Shown here in pieces: positions 9,757 through 16,669 of a stretch of 23,251 bases of DNA (positions are counted from its first letter, which is position 1; every line of letters starts with the position of its first letter). This stretch comes from a virus. Below the pieces are notes generated by a model. That model saw nothing but the letters and a program-made list of their open reading frames with translations, searched no databases and was not told the DNA's origin. The translations under genes and the position numbers were made by a program. The stretch lies in IMG/VR virus record IMGVR_UViG_3300028388_001913, positions 1-23,251 of that record, one strand, 5' to 3'.

Positions 9757-10343
9757 TTACATGTGTTTCATACCTCCCATAGACATCATTTCAATTTCCA
9801 TCTTTTGCTTTTCATAAGACTCTTCGAGTAGCAGGAAGAGCGCTTTTAGGCTCCAATGCTTGATGTCTTGCGGAAGTACCCCGACAAATAGCGTCAGGCG
9901 TCTGAAGATGTCACCCCAGTCCAGCGAAACACTCTCTGTTGGCGTGTCCACCTGCCTGGGGTTTTGGACTTTTTTCCCGAAGACTTCCCTTCCGAAGTTG
10001 GCATAAACTCCACAAGGTATTCGAGAAACCATGTCACTAAGTCTGGATAAGTGAGAACCCAAGCAGACACCATCTTCTTCCAGATGTCCCTACTGAACTT
10101 CTCTTCGACGTAGGGATGAGTAGCAGTATGAATCATTGCTGCCACAATTTCGAAGAACTCTAAACGCTTCTTAGCATCGTCTTCCACACCGTAAGCGCTT
10201 AGTACCTGTTGGATAGAGTCGAAGTCCTTCTTGTGCCACTCGTATAAGCGTTGATAGAACTCGACGTTGATGGGAGTAAATTCCAACTCCTCAAACTCAA
10301 ACTTTTTTTGAGTAGGGATGTTGAAATAATGATTCTGTTCCAT
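9757..10343 (-). CDS. Tail assembly chaperone, long form made by -1 frameshift (lambda gpGT type)
   Basis: Ribosomes that slip back one base at 9969-9978 leave the upstream chaperone frame after codon 125 and continue in the frame ending at 9757. The product is about 195 aa: 125 shared residues plus 70 new ones, beginning VQNPRQVDTP and ending GGMKHM. The new part holds a helical stretch rich in Leu, Glu and Lys (residues of the type LLLEESYEKQK). In the lambda system the short form coats the tape measure and the long form's extra domain recruits tube subunits. The downstream frame also has an ATG at 10062, but it lies inside the upstream gene without a clear ribosome site, so frameshifting is the better reading. 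Location between tube and tape measure genes is exactly that of the lambda G/GT pair. Confidence 0.88.
9894..10343 (-). CDS. Tail assembly chaperone, short form (lambda gpG type)
   Basis: This is the unshifted product, 149 aa, beginning MEQNHYFNIP. The ATG has GAGG about 10 bases upstream. The first 115 residues are mostly helical and the tail after residue 116 is Ser/Lys/Arg-rich. Position between tail tube and tape measure, plus the frameshift site near its 3' end, identifies it. In the known family this form is made in excess and binds the tape measure during tail assembly; it is absent from finished virions. Sequence alone would not identify it. Confidence 0.85.
   Translation of the reverse strand: MEQNHYFNIPTQKKFEFEELEFTPINVEFYQRLYEWHKKDFDSIQQVLSAYGVEDDAKKRLEFFEIVAAMIHTATHPYVEEKFSRDIWKKMVSAWVLTYPDLVTWFLEYLVEFMPTSEGKSSGKKSKTPGRWTRQQRVFRWTGVTSSDA
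9913..9969 (-). other. Possible frameshift-stimulating pseudoknot
   Basis: On the minus strand, GTCCA at 9969-9965 can pair with TGGAC at 9950-9946. ACCCCAG at 9962-9956, inside that loop, can pair with CTGGGGT at 9919-9913. The two stems cross, giving an H-type pseudoknot. The second stem starts 6 bases past the slippery site, a workable spacing. The first stem begins on the last slippery base, which is closer than usual, so only the 7-bp stem may form. Folding is my own hand reading. Confidence 0.4.
9969..9978 (-). promoter_or_regulatory. -1 programmed frameshift site: two overlapping slippery heptamers
   Basis: On the minus strand the bases read GGGAAAAAAG, and the chaperone frame divides them as G GGA AAA AAG. 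This provides both G_GGA_AAA (9972-9978, close to lambda's G_GGA_AAG) and A_AAA_AAG (9969-9975, the same heptamer used in E. coli dnaX) in frame. The downstream open frame is exactly -1 relative to the upstream one and overlaps it by well over 100 bases. Confidence 0.9.
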
Positions 10344-10361
10344 GCAGAATAACCTCTTTTA

Positions 10362-10381
10362 AGGGGCCTAAAAAGGCCCCT
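10362..10381 (-). terminator. Perfect hairpin between tail tube and chaperone genes
   Basis: AGGGGCCT at 10362-10369 and AGGCCCCT at 10374-10381 form an 8-bp perfect stem with a 4-base A/T loop. It lies 6 bases past the tube gene stop. The minus-strand sequence after it is TTAAAAG, without a proper T-tract, so it may work as a weak terminator or an mRNA 3' stabiliser rather than a full stop. Confidence 0.55.
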
Positions 10382-10387
10382 CTAGGA

Positions 10388-11368
10388 TTAGCTGTCCAGC
10401 TGGTAAACGTGCTGAAGAGTCGGCATAACCGCGTCTTCGGCAAAGGCGGTAAAGTTCACGCCACCCTGAATGTAGTCAGGGCCCGAGACGTTGTGCTGCG
10501 GCCACTCCAGCAGAGCGTACGGCACCGAGATGGTGAACGTGCTCGACGTCGTGTTATCAGACAGCTGGTTGGTCGGGTCGGTGAACGTCATCACGAACTG
10601 CATCCACTCAGCGTTCAGTACAGCGCTGTACAGAGCTTCCTTATCCGTGAGCGGGTTCGCGTCCACCGTAACGCTACCGGTGATGTCCCAGCGGTTCGAC
10701 GGAACATCGCGGCGGTAACGGCTACCCAGCTGGTAGCGGTTGCCATCCAGGTTCTTGTTGAAGTTCATGTTGAACGACTGAACCGGGATGCTCTCCGTGG
10801 CTCCACCGCTAGCACCGATAACCACGTCCGCCTGCTCGAAGTACAGGCCGTACTCCAGCGTGGGAAGAGTGCTGCCAAGCGGTGTGGTGTTCGTCGACGC
10901 GTCAATGCCCGTCACATCAATGGACATCCGGGCAAGCTGGTTGATGTTCGCCGAGATGGACATGCTTCCCATACGGCAGTCCGTGAAGACTCGCGTAACC
11001 TCACCGTCGGAAACGCCAACCGTCAGGTAGTCGGTTTCCGTCAAGCCGGGGGTGTACGTGTAGTCGTAGTCGGGGGCAATATTAGCATTCGCCGACACAT
11101 CAGGGAAGAACATCGGAAGCAGCTCGTGCAGGCCCTGGTTGGTGGGCTCTAACTCGATACTGCCGCTGACGTCCATGGTGCCAAGACGAGCAAGACGGCG
11201 GTCACGCACGGGGCGAGCTCGCAGAGCCTCACTCTGGTAGATGGTAGGGCGAGCCTGCATGTTCTCCGACAGGAACGGAATAGGGTAATCCGTGCCAGCG
11301 AACGTCGCAGGTGTGCCCTTACCAGTCTGGGTCTTGACAACTAGAACAGAGTCAACTCCCTTGGGCAT
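10388..11368 (-). CDS. Major tail tube protein
   Basis: This 326-aa protein should polymerise around the tape measure to form the tail tube. It lies between the tail terminator region and the chaperone/tape measure genes, the usual place. The sequence is Thr/Ser/Asn/Asp-rich with alternating beta-strand patterns, such as DVSGSIELEP near residue 66 and RWDITGSVTVDANP near 236, which resembles known phage tube proteins. The start ATG has AGGAG 6 bases upstream. Codon choice is richer in G and C at third positions than in the neighbouring genes, as in the capsid gene, consistent with high expression. A contractile phage would have a sheath gene just before this; none is present. Confidence 0.85.
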   Translation of the reverse strand: MPKGVDSVLVVKTQTGKGTPATFAGTDYPIPFLSENMQARPTIYQSEALRARPVRDRRLARLGTMDVSGSIELEPTNQGLHELLPMFFPDVSANANIAPDYDYTYTPGLTETDYLTVGVSDGEVTRVFTDCRMGSMSISANINQLARMSIDVTGIDASTNTTPLGSTLPTLEYGLYFEQADVVIGASGGATESIPVQSFNMNFNKNLDGNRYQLGSRYRRDVPSNRWDITGSVTVDANPLTDKEALYSAVLNAEWMQFVMTFTDPTNQLSDNTTSSTFTISVPYALLEWPQHNVSGPDYIQGGVNFTAFAEDAVMPTLQHVYQLDS

Positions 11369-11377
11369 GTGTTACTC

Positions 11378-11611
11378 CTAAAGAATCCACTCGTCCTCGT
11401 CGTATTCCTCTTCCTCTACATGCGTTTCAAGCATTTCAGAAGGAGTGAGGATGTCGCCCGAGGCCGAGATATCAAAGTCAGGCGTCTCAAACGCATGAAC
11501 ATGCTCATCAGGGACTGGAATGGTCTTGCCAGGACGAAATGTGTACGTCCTACCTCCAGCCATCTTGACTTGTAGTTCATGACGAGTGCCTGTGTATGTG
11601 ACGAGATTCAT
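11378..11611 (-). CDS. Small acidic virion-region protein of unknown function
   Basis: This 77-aa protein begins MNLVTYTGTR and ends in a very acidic tail (HVEEEEYDEDEWIL). The first half looks like a small beta domain with the phrase YTFRPGKTIPVPDEHV. Its ATG overlaps the stop of the tail terminator gene (ATGA) and has a strong GGAGGT site 7 bases upstream, so it is translationally coupled. Small proteins at this place in siphovirus operons are often of unknown role. It may assist tube or terminator assembly, but nothing in the sequence shows this. Confidence 0.7.
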   Translation of the reverse strand: MNLVTYTGTRHELQVKMAGGRTYTFRPGKTIPVPDEHVHAFETPDFDISASGDILTPSEMLETHVEEEEYDEDEWIL

Positions 11612-12081
11612 CGACGGTACCTCCAGGTGGCAATGAGGGGAATGCTTGCAGCACCCTTGTAACCCCAGTCACCTAGCTCATTGTCGTTCTCGTCTTGTAC
11701 TTCGTACGAGTATTCAACCTCGCCTAGCTCAATACTTTCTGCCTCACCTAAGTGTGGGTTCTTTAAGAGTTCATCTACGGTTGCCCATAGAATGTCACTC
11801 ATTTCTCGAATACCCATTTCCTTATCGTGATGCTCATGAACAATAACAAGGTTGATAAGCACGTTCCTATCCTTGCGGAGCATGTCTTGTCCGCCAAGAA
11901 TTTCCGTGCTGAACTGAGGGCCACTGGGGATAATGCTGAGTGTCGGATAGCCAGTCGTATCCGGTAAGTCTCCAAGCATTACCGCCACAAAAGTGCCAGT
12001 CCCACCATCCGAATAGTCCCAAGAAAAGAACTTGAACAACTCAGAAATGGCGTCTGACAAAACAAGTTCATGATTAGTCAT
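11608..12081 (-). CDS. Tail terminator / tail completion protein (lambda gpU-like role)
   Basis: A 157-aa protein expected to cap the head-proximal end of the tail tube and join it to the head connector. The pattern PTLSIIPSGPQF, then a run ending NVLINLVIVHEHHDKE, and a C-terminal beta strand (ASIPLIATWRYRR) resembles the beta-sheet tail terminator family. It sits between the neck genes and the tube gene, the expected place. The ATG lies 2 bases after the previous stop, with only a weak GAGAG site inside the preceding gene. Function rests on length, position and strand pattern. Confidence 0.65.
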   Translation of the reverse strand: MTNHELVLSDAISELFKFFSWDYSDGGTGTFVAVMLGDLPDTTGYPTLSIIPSGPQFSTEILGGQDMLRKDRNVLINLVIVHEHHDKEMGIREMSDILWATVDELLKNPHLGEAESIELGEVEYSYEVQDENDNELGDWGYKGAASIPLIATWRYRR

Positions 12082-12083
12082 AG

Positions 12084-13070
12084 CTATTCGCTCTCTAAGC
12101 TCTTAATAGCGGCGCGAACGATACTTATCTGGAGAGCAGATTCAGCTAGAAGTCTGTTATAAAGAGGAAAGCCTCCACGTCGACGTGAAAACCTACGATG
12201 CATCATTTGCATAGAAATGTCGCTTCCAGGTTGGAACTCAATTGTGGCACCTACATTCACGTCAGGAGCTCGCCTTCCGAAAGTCCCGAAGCTTTGTGTA
12301 AAAGCTTCGCGCTTAGAAATAGAGTCCGAGTAAGCAGAAGCTTTTCGAATGCTCCTATTAATGTTTGCATTAACTCGTCGACGAATGGCCATAGAAGACT
12401 GGACATTTCCTTCGACGTTTCGCCACTTCATGTCGACTTTTCCTCGTGTCTTTGAGGCATAGTATCGGGCAACGCCACCTGTCTGAAAGCCAAATCGATT
12501 AGCTTGACTCATTACTTTTTGGTAACCCGGAATACGGCTTTTTAGGCTAGACGAAGAGCGTTTCCAATAATCTCGTGTACTTCTGTAGCCATGCTCTTCA
12601 AGCCAACCCCTAATTCTAATTGCCATCCAAGACAATTGGAATGTTTTATTGTATCTCTGCAAAGCCTTTTTATATTCTTTGGCATATTCTCTGCTAGCTT
12701 GCGCATCTGCACCGCTAGGACTGGCAGTGATTGCTTCGTCGTTTGGTGTTCTTCCAATTACCACGTCAAGCGCTTGAGAATTTGATACGCCCCCACTAGA
12801 GCGCGTCTTTCCCATAATAATGTTACGAATTGCGACAGGAAAAGTTCTATTGAAGTTTCTTTCTGTGTCCTTAGCCAAATTTGAGAACACGCGCCTTTGA
12901 ACAGCTTCTTCTAGAGCAGATTCCCCTTTTGCTCCAGAGCCCTGTTCAGACGCTTCAAACAAGCTTCTAAGAATTGCCTCTTGCGCTACCGTAGCTACGC
13001 CGCCAACAGTTTCAGTAACAACCTGGCTAATAATGTTTCGGTGAGCGCTAGAAAAGGTCCGGGAAGCCAT
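12084..13070 (-). CDS. Basic neck/head-tail joining protein, function uncertain
   Basis: A 328-aa protein rich in Arg, Ser and Ala (for example HRRFSRRRGGFP near residue 290) with predicted helical ends. It overlaps the connector gene by 23 bases and has GAGGAG 7 bases before its ATG, so the start is well supported. Genes in this slot often encode head-completion, HK97 gp10-like or minor tail proteins. It is about twice the usual length of a gp10-like protein and I do not recognise a clear family. The basic charge would suit contact with DNA or an acidic tape measure, which is speculation. Confidence 0.8.
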   Translation of the reverse strand: MASRTFSSAHRNIISQVVTETVGGVATVAQEAILRSLFEASEQGSGAKGESALEEAVQRRVFSNLAKDTERNFNRTFPVAIRNIIMGKTRSSGGVSNSQALDVVIGRTPNDEAITASPSGADAQASREYAKEYKKALQRYNKTFQLSWMAIRIRGWLEEHGYRSTRDYWKRSSSSLKSRIPGYQKVMSQANRFGFQTGGVARYYASKTRGKVDMKWRNVEGNVQSSMAIRRRVNANINRSIRKASAYSDSISKREAFTQSFGTFGRRAPDVNVGATIEFQPGSDISMQMMHRRFSRRRGGFPLYNRLLAESALQISIVRAAIKSLESE

Positions 13071-13455
13071 CTACAAACTCCTCGTCATCAACAAACTCGG
13101 GAGTGTTAGAAGCTAGCCCCAGCTTGGCACGTTCGCTCTCAATATGCTCATCCAAAGTAGCAAAAGCATTAGCGAAGTAGTCTTTGTAAAGAGACTCATA
13201 CGCCGGAAACTTTCGCAGGATGTAAGCAGCAACAAGCTGGCTTGCCGCAGCTTGCAGACTCGGGTCAATCGTACCTGTCCAATCAGGAGCGCTCATTTCG
13301 TATTTGGCTAACCTGTCTTCAATCTTGTCCTTAACCAGGGAAACGAACGCATCAAAGGTTGCTTGAATAACCCCACCCCGACCGTCTTCAGTCACTTCAG
13401 AAGGAGGCTTGACGGTGCTCGGAATGTACTGGAAGACGCTCGTTTCCCAGTCCAT
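13048..13455 (-). CDS. Head-tail connector (adaptor) protein
   Basis: A 135-aa, mainly helical protein beginning MDWETSVFQY. Its size, helix content (TIDPSLQAAASQLVAAYILRK splits into one long helix region near residues 62-82) and position after the capsid genes fit the gp6/gp15-type adaptor that docks below the portal. The stop of the previous gene and its ATG overlap as TAATG, showing translational coupling. The C-terminus is acidic (EFVDDEEFVDGF). The role is inferred from position and helical pattern. Confidence 0.6.
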   Translation of the reverse strand: MDWETSVFQYIPSTVKPPSEVTEDGRGGVIQATFDAFVSLVKDKIEDRLAKYEMSAPDWTGTIDPSLQAAASQLVAAYILRKFPAYESLYKDYFANAFATLDEHIESERAKLGLASNTPEFVDDEEFVDGFPDLF

Positions 13456-13700
13456 TATTCAACCTCTATCGCTTCCGCCTCCGGTGCCCCTTCTTCTACA
13501 GGAGCTTCTTCTGTCTTCTTCGAGGCACGGCGCCGCTTCGGCTTCTTAGTCGGCTCGGCTGTTTTCTCTAGCTTCTCGACAGCACCAACACCCACTAACC
13601 GTTTCGCCATGGACTCCTTAACATCAGCTTCTTCGCCAGCCTGGAGAAAGGGCTTCCCAGTCTGGCCCGTATAGACGAGCTTAGTTGCTCGTACTCTCAT
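13455..13700 (-). CDS. Small charged head-region protein
   Basis: An 81-aa protein. Residues 1-45 form a compact domain of the type VRATKLVYTGQ followed by QAGEEADVKESMAKRLVGVGAVE, seen in small proteins near capsid genes of many phages. It is followed by a basic block (KKPKRRRASKK) and an acidic end (EEGAPEAEAIEVE). GGAGG lies 7 bases before the ATG. It follows the capsid terminator hairpin, so it is probably made in lower amounts than capsid. Exact function is unknown. Confidence 0.7.
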   Translation of the reverse strand: MRVRATKLVYTGQTGKPFLQAGEEADVKESMAKRLVGVGAVEKLEKTAEPTKKPKRRRASKKTEEAPVEEGAPEAEAIEVE

Positions 13701-13720
13701 TTATCACCTCCGCAAAGAAT

Positions 13721-13750
13721 AGGTAGCCCCACAGCAAAGCGGGGCTACCT
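13721..13750 (-). terminator. Terminator hairpin after the major capsid gene
   Basis: AGGTAGCCCC at 13721-13730 and GGGGCTACCT at 13741-13750 make a perfect 10-bp stem with a 10-base loop. On the minus strand it is followed by ATTCTTTG, a modest T-tract. It begins 14 bases after the capsid stop codon and ends about 20 bases before the next start. It likely lowers expression of the connector and tail genes relative to capsid, or protects the capsid mRNA end. Confidence 0.75.
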
Positions 13751-13764
13751 TTAACGAGTCAGGC

Positions 13765-14946
13765 TTACGCCGAGTAAGTCAGGTACTCGATGCGGTGGTT
13801 CTTTAAGTCCTTCGGGTCGTAGTCCATCAGGCGGGGCAGGCCGTGGAAGCCGTGGAAAATCTCGTAGTACGGGTTCGGGGCCTTCAGCTGGTTGTTAACG
13901 AAGGCGTACGGGCCAGTGCCGAGACGGATATTGCCGCTGTCGCTGTGGACATGGGCGGTGTACGTGAACTCGCCGAAGCGACCAGGACCGTCGTAGATGA
14001 TAGTCATGTGGTTGTCCGGGATGAACGGAACGTACGTGCCAGTAGCATCGAAGAAGCCCTGGTCGTAGACGTACACCTGAACGCCAGTCATCTGAGTGAA
14101 GGCGTTGAGAATCATCTCGTCCGGGTACATGTACTCCGGAGTGCGTTCGCGCATCGTCTCCGTCTCCATGTTCCGGTACTTGTACCAGGTGTCCCAGAAG
14201 ACGTCGTTGTTGCGAAGCACCTGAACGAAGTTCGGGGTGACGATGACTTCGCGGATGCGGTACGGGCTACCCGCCAGGCGAAGGGTTTCCTTCTTATCGT
14301 GGAAGAACTTAATCGGGTCGGCGTCAGCCGGAGTGGTGCCGCCAGCACCGCTCTTGTCGTCCCAGAGGGTGCTCAGAGTAATCTCGGGCGTATCCAGCTG
14401 GAAGTCGACAGTGTAGGCAACGCCTTCCGGGTTGTCCGCATCGTCAGCGGCAACCGTAATCTGGCCACCGGTAAGGATTTGGGCAACAAGCCACTCTTCA
14501 CGGCGAAGGCGGCGGTTACGCATCGCCACCAGAGCATCAGCAACCTCGCTCTGAATGGTCACAGGACGCAGGCCAGGAGCCATCGAGGAAATTTCTAGAA
14601 TTTCGCTCTCACCCCAGCGCGCAGCTTCCTTGAAGTGCGCACCGCGCCATGTAGTCTTCTTCACCGTAAGGCCATCGGGACGGGCCACGGTGCGAGGCTC
14701 TGTGTTCAGAGTGTGGAAGTACGTCATGCCGTAGTCGAACTGGTTCTGCACAGCGTACATTTCCAGCTCGGTAGCAAGAATGTTCCGAGAGGGGAAGTAG
14801 CGGTTCTTCAGGCTGTAGTTACTGATATCGGTACGGCCCTGGTTGGTGGTATCCAAGTCCTCGATAATGCTCTCAACCTGAGCACGAGTAGGGAACCGCA
14901 GCCCTTCCTTGGCCGGGTTCATCTCAAAAATCTGAGGTGTAGCCAT
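13765..14946 (-). CDS. Major capsid protein, lambda gpE-like
   Basis: This 393-aa protein forms the icosahedral shell. Features that match the lambda gpE family (an HK97-fold capsid) are the N-terminal MATPQIFEMNPAK, the ALVAMRNRRLRREEWLVAQIL helix region near residues 138-160, and the late GVQVYVYDQGF followed by MTIIYDGPGRFGE. GGAGA lies 7 bases before the ATG. It follows a decoration protein and a protease-scaffold gene, the standard order. Codons are strongly G/C-ended relative to tape measure and neck genes, fitting the most abundant virion protein. There is no long N-terminal delta domain, as expected when a separate scaffold exists. Confidence 0.92.
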   Translation of the reverse strand: MATPQIFEMNPAKEGLRFPTRAQVESIIEDLDTTNQGRTDISNYSLKNRYFPSRNILATELEMYAVQNQFDYGMTYFHTLNTEPRTVARPDGLTVKKTTWRGAHFKEAARWGESEILEISSMAPGLRPVTIQSEVADALVAMRNRRLRREEWLVAQILTGGQITVAADDADNPEGVAYTVDFQLDTPEITLSTLWDDKSGAGGTTPADADPIKFFHDKKETLRLAGSPYRIREVIVTPNFVQVLRNNDVFWDTWYKYRNMETETMRERTPEYMYPDEMILNAFTQMTGVQVYVYDQGFFDATGTYVPFIPDNHMTIIYDGPGRFGEFTYTAHVHSDSGNIRLGTGPYAFVNNQLKAPNPYYEIFHGFHGLPRLMDYDPKDLKNHRIEYLTYSA

Positions 14947-14975
14947 TCATATCTCCGTAGAAAATAAATCGCAGT

Positions 14976-15596
14976 TTAAACAGTGCGGATGAACAGAAGG
15001 CCACCGCGAACGGTGATGCCCGTCATACCCTGCACGTAGGGGCTATGGCCACCGGCCACCTTTTCGGGGCGAGCACCATCAACTTCGACGCCCAGGCCGA
15101 ACTCGTCTTCGAGAACGCTCTCGACAACAACACCAGCCAGCGCCTCCGAAGCACCAGCGGTGAACACAATGATGTCCTGCGTGGTGGGCTCAGCAACATC
15201 CCAAGTGATGGTGATGTTGGCTGTCTCTTCGATGAGGCCAGTGTGGGCGTTTTCCTTCTCGTAGGTGACAGTCGCAACAGTGCCAGTAGCAGTTGTCACA
15301 CCGTCATCCTCGTAAACAGTAACCGCATCGCCAACGGTGACGTCCGAGAAGAACTCGACTTCGTAGTCGCCATCGGCATTGCGGGAAAGAATGTTGGCAG
15401 CAACGATAGGACGCATGGTGCCATCGGTGTGCTCGTAGACGAGAGCGCCTCGACGCGGGTTGCCAAACGCGGCATCCATTGTCGCCGTAATGCTCAGCGG
15501 TTGACGCAGCAGCCCTTCCAGGCTGTCGTGATGGTTGAAGTCGGCACGGGCGAAGTCAACGAACGCCTTCATGCCGGGGTTACGAGTAGTAGGCAT
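14976..15596 (-). CDS. Head decoration/stabilisation protein
   Basis: A 206-aa beta-rich protein placed between the protease-scaffold and capsid genes, where lambda has decoration gene D. It is longer than lambda gpD (110 aa). It contains strand-like segments such as VTVGDAVTVYEDDGV and ITVRGGLLFIRTV. G/C-ended codons similar to the capsid gene suggest high copy number. Its ATG overlaps the stop of the protease gene (TAATG). It probably binds the outside of the capsid; this is inferred from position and composition, not from a family I recognise with certainty. Confidence 0.65.
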   Translation of the reverse strand: MPTTRNPGMKAFVDFARADFNHHDSLEGLLRQPLSITATMDAAFGNPRRGALVYEHTDGTMRPIVAANILSRNADGDYEVEFFSDVTVGDAVTVYEDDGVTTATGTVATVTYEKENAHTGLIEETANITITWDVAEPTTQDIIVFTAGASEALAGVVVESVLEDEFGLGVEVDGARPEKVAGGHSPYVQGMTGITVRGGLLFIRTV

Positions 15597-16093
15597 TAGC
15601 TCTGCTCCTCAAGCGAAATCTGAACACGCTCACGCAGGGCCTTCATCTCCTCTTCGGAGAACCCGTCACCTGCGGTATCGCTAAAGGTTTCCTCGGCGGC
15701 GACTTCTTCAGTCGAGTCGTCTGCCACCTGCTCGAACATCTTGTTCTCGGGGATGGCATTGAGGACCACATCAAGTAGCTGGACGGGAGACACTTCCTTC
15801 GTCTCTTCGCCTTCGCTGTACGAAAGGGTTTCGCCGTCATTCTGAGCGGCAAAGATGTATAGGTTCAGCAAGGCATCACGCGCGGAGGGTGCAATTTTCG
15901 AACCAACCAGGTTGCGAATCTTTTCGCTAAACTCCAGAGTGAACTGGTTAAGCTTAGCGGTCGACTCGGCCTTGATTCGAGCAGCACGTTCTTCCTCAAG
16001 CGTGGCCTCCAGTGTAGAAATCTTCTCGCTGAACTCGGAAGTCACCTCGTCGCGCAGCTGCGCAACCAGAGCTTCGCGTTCGGTATCGGTCAT
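15596..16093 (-). CDS. Nested scaffold protein from an internal in-frame start
   Basis: Inside the protease gene, codon 193 is an ATG (16093) preceded by GAGG with an 8-base spacer. Translation from it would give 165 aa, beginning MTDTEREALV, consisting only of the coiled-coil scaffold part without the protease. Lambda Nu3 inside gene C and Mu gpZ inside gene I have this same arrangement. The start falls just after the protease domain and an acidic linker, which is where a free scaffold would begin. The ribosome site is seen; use of it is inferred. Confidence 0.6.
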   Translation of the reverse strand: MTDTEREALVAQLRDEVTSEFSEKISTLEATLEEERAARIKAESTAKLNQFTLEFSEKIRNLVGSKIAPSARDALLNLYIFAAQNDGETLSYSEGEETKEVSPVQLLDVVLNAIPENKMFEQVADDSTEEVAAEETFSDTAGDGFSEEEMKALRERVQISLEEQS

Positions 16094-16669
16094 AGGGTTA
16101 TCCTCAGTAAAATCAGTCTCAGTGGGCTCGTCTTCTTCAAGTTCGCTAAATTGGTGGAGCCCTTGCATCACCGGGTAATTCGTCAATGCGAGCCCGACGA
16201 AGCGAGTCTCATAGGGACGGACTTCTGGCGAAAAGTCTCGGTAAGTACCATCTTCGATGGAATTAACGGTTTGCGGACGAGCCTCGATTTGCGCGAAAAG
16301 CGCATGCTTTCCATCTTCTAGCTTGTCCACATAGAACTTCCCGCTCTTCGTCCTAACCCACCCAACATCATTGGGACCGCCACGGAAATGGTCGAAGTTA
16401 AGAGGGACATCCCTCTCAGCGTTAGCCACCATCTTCTCTAAGTCAGTTTTGGAGTAGGTGAACTTAGCAAGCTTTAGTTTCATACCCTGTTGGACTACCT
16501 TGCGATAGGTGCCCTCCTTAAGGACAGCCATCGGCTTACTAACCATGTTTCCTTTAAACAGTGGCTCCGTTTCTTCATCAACCGGGAACCGGGCAGGGAG
16601 AGTAAACTCCTTGTCCTCCGAGAAGTCGATGAGCGGAGTCTCAATACGACGTAAGTCTTCGGAATTCAT
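15596..16669 (-). CDS. Prohead protease fused to scaffold (Mu gpI-like)
   Basis: This 357-aa protein matures the prohead and then is removed. Residues 65-175 resemble the Mu I-protein peptidase family: LKLAKFTYSKTDLEKM, then VPLNFDHFRGG with a likely catalytic His94, GWV at 103-105, YRDFSPEV with a likely catalytic Ser147, and LALTNYPVMQGL at 160-171. Residues 193-260 are Glu/Lys/Ala-rich coiled coil (EATLEEERAARIKAES) and the acidic C-terminus fits an internal scaffold. The ATG overlaps the portal stop (ATGA) and has AAGGAG about 9 bases upstream. Catalytic residues are my assignment from motif spacing. Confidence 0.85.
   Translation of the reverse strand: MNSEDLRRIETPLIDFSEDKEFTLPARFPVDEETEPLFKGNMVSKPMAVLKEGTYRKVVQQGMKLKLAKFTYSKTDLEKMVANAERDVPLNFDHFRGGPNDVGWVRTKSGKFYVDKLEDGKHALFAQIEARPQTVNSIEDGTYRDFSPEVRPYETRFVGLALTNYPVMQGLHQFSELEEDEPTETDFTEDNPMTDTEREALVAQLRDEVTSEFSEKISTLEATLEEERAARIKAESTAKLNQFTLEFSEKIRNLVGSKIAPSARDALLNLYIFAAQNDGETLSYSEGEETKEVSPVQLLDVVLNAIPENKMFEQVADDSTEEVAAEETFSDTAGDGFSEEEMKALRERVQISLEEQS

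Noticed and set aside
9757-10062. Separate 101-aa gene starting at ATG 10062
   Set aside because: No ribosome site, starts deep inside the chaperone gene, and the exact -1 relation at a canonical slippery site points to a fusion.
10409-11152. 247-codon plus-strand open frame inside the tail tube gene
   Set aside because: Same reason: shadow of a strongly codon-biased gene; Arg/Val/His-rich nonsense composition.
13843-14598. 251-codon plus-strand open frame inside the capsid gene
   Set aside because: Antisense to a well supported capsid gene; long antisense frames are expected where the sense gene uses G/C-ended codons. No good ribosome site or recognisable protein pattern.
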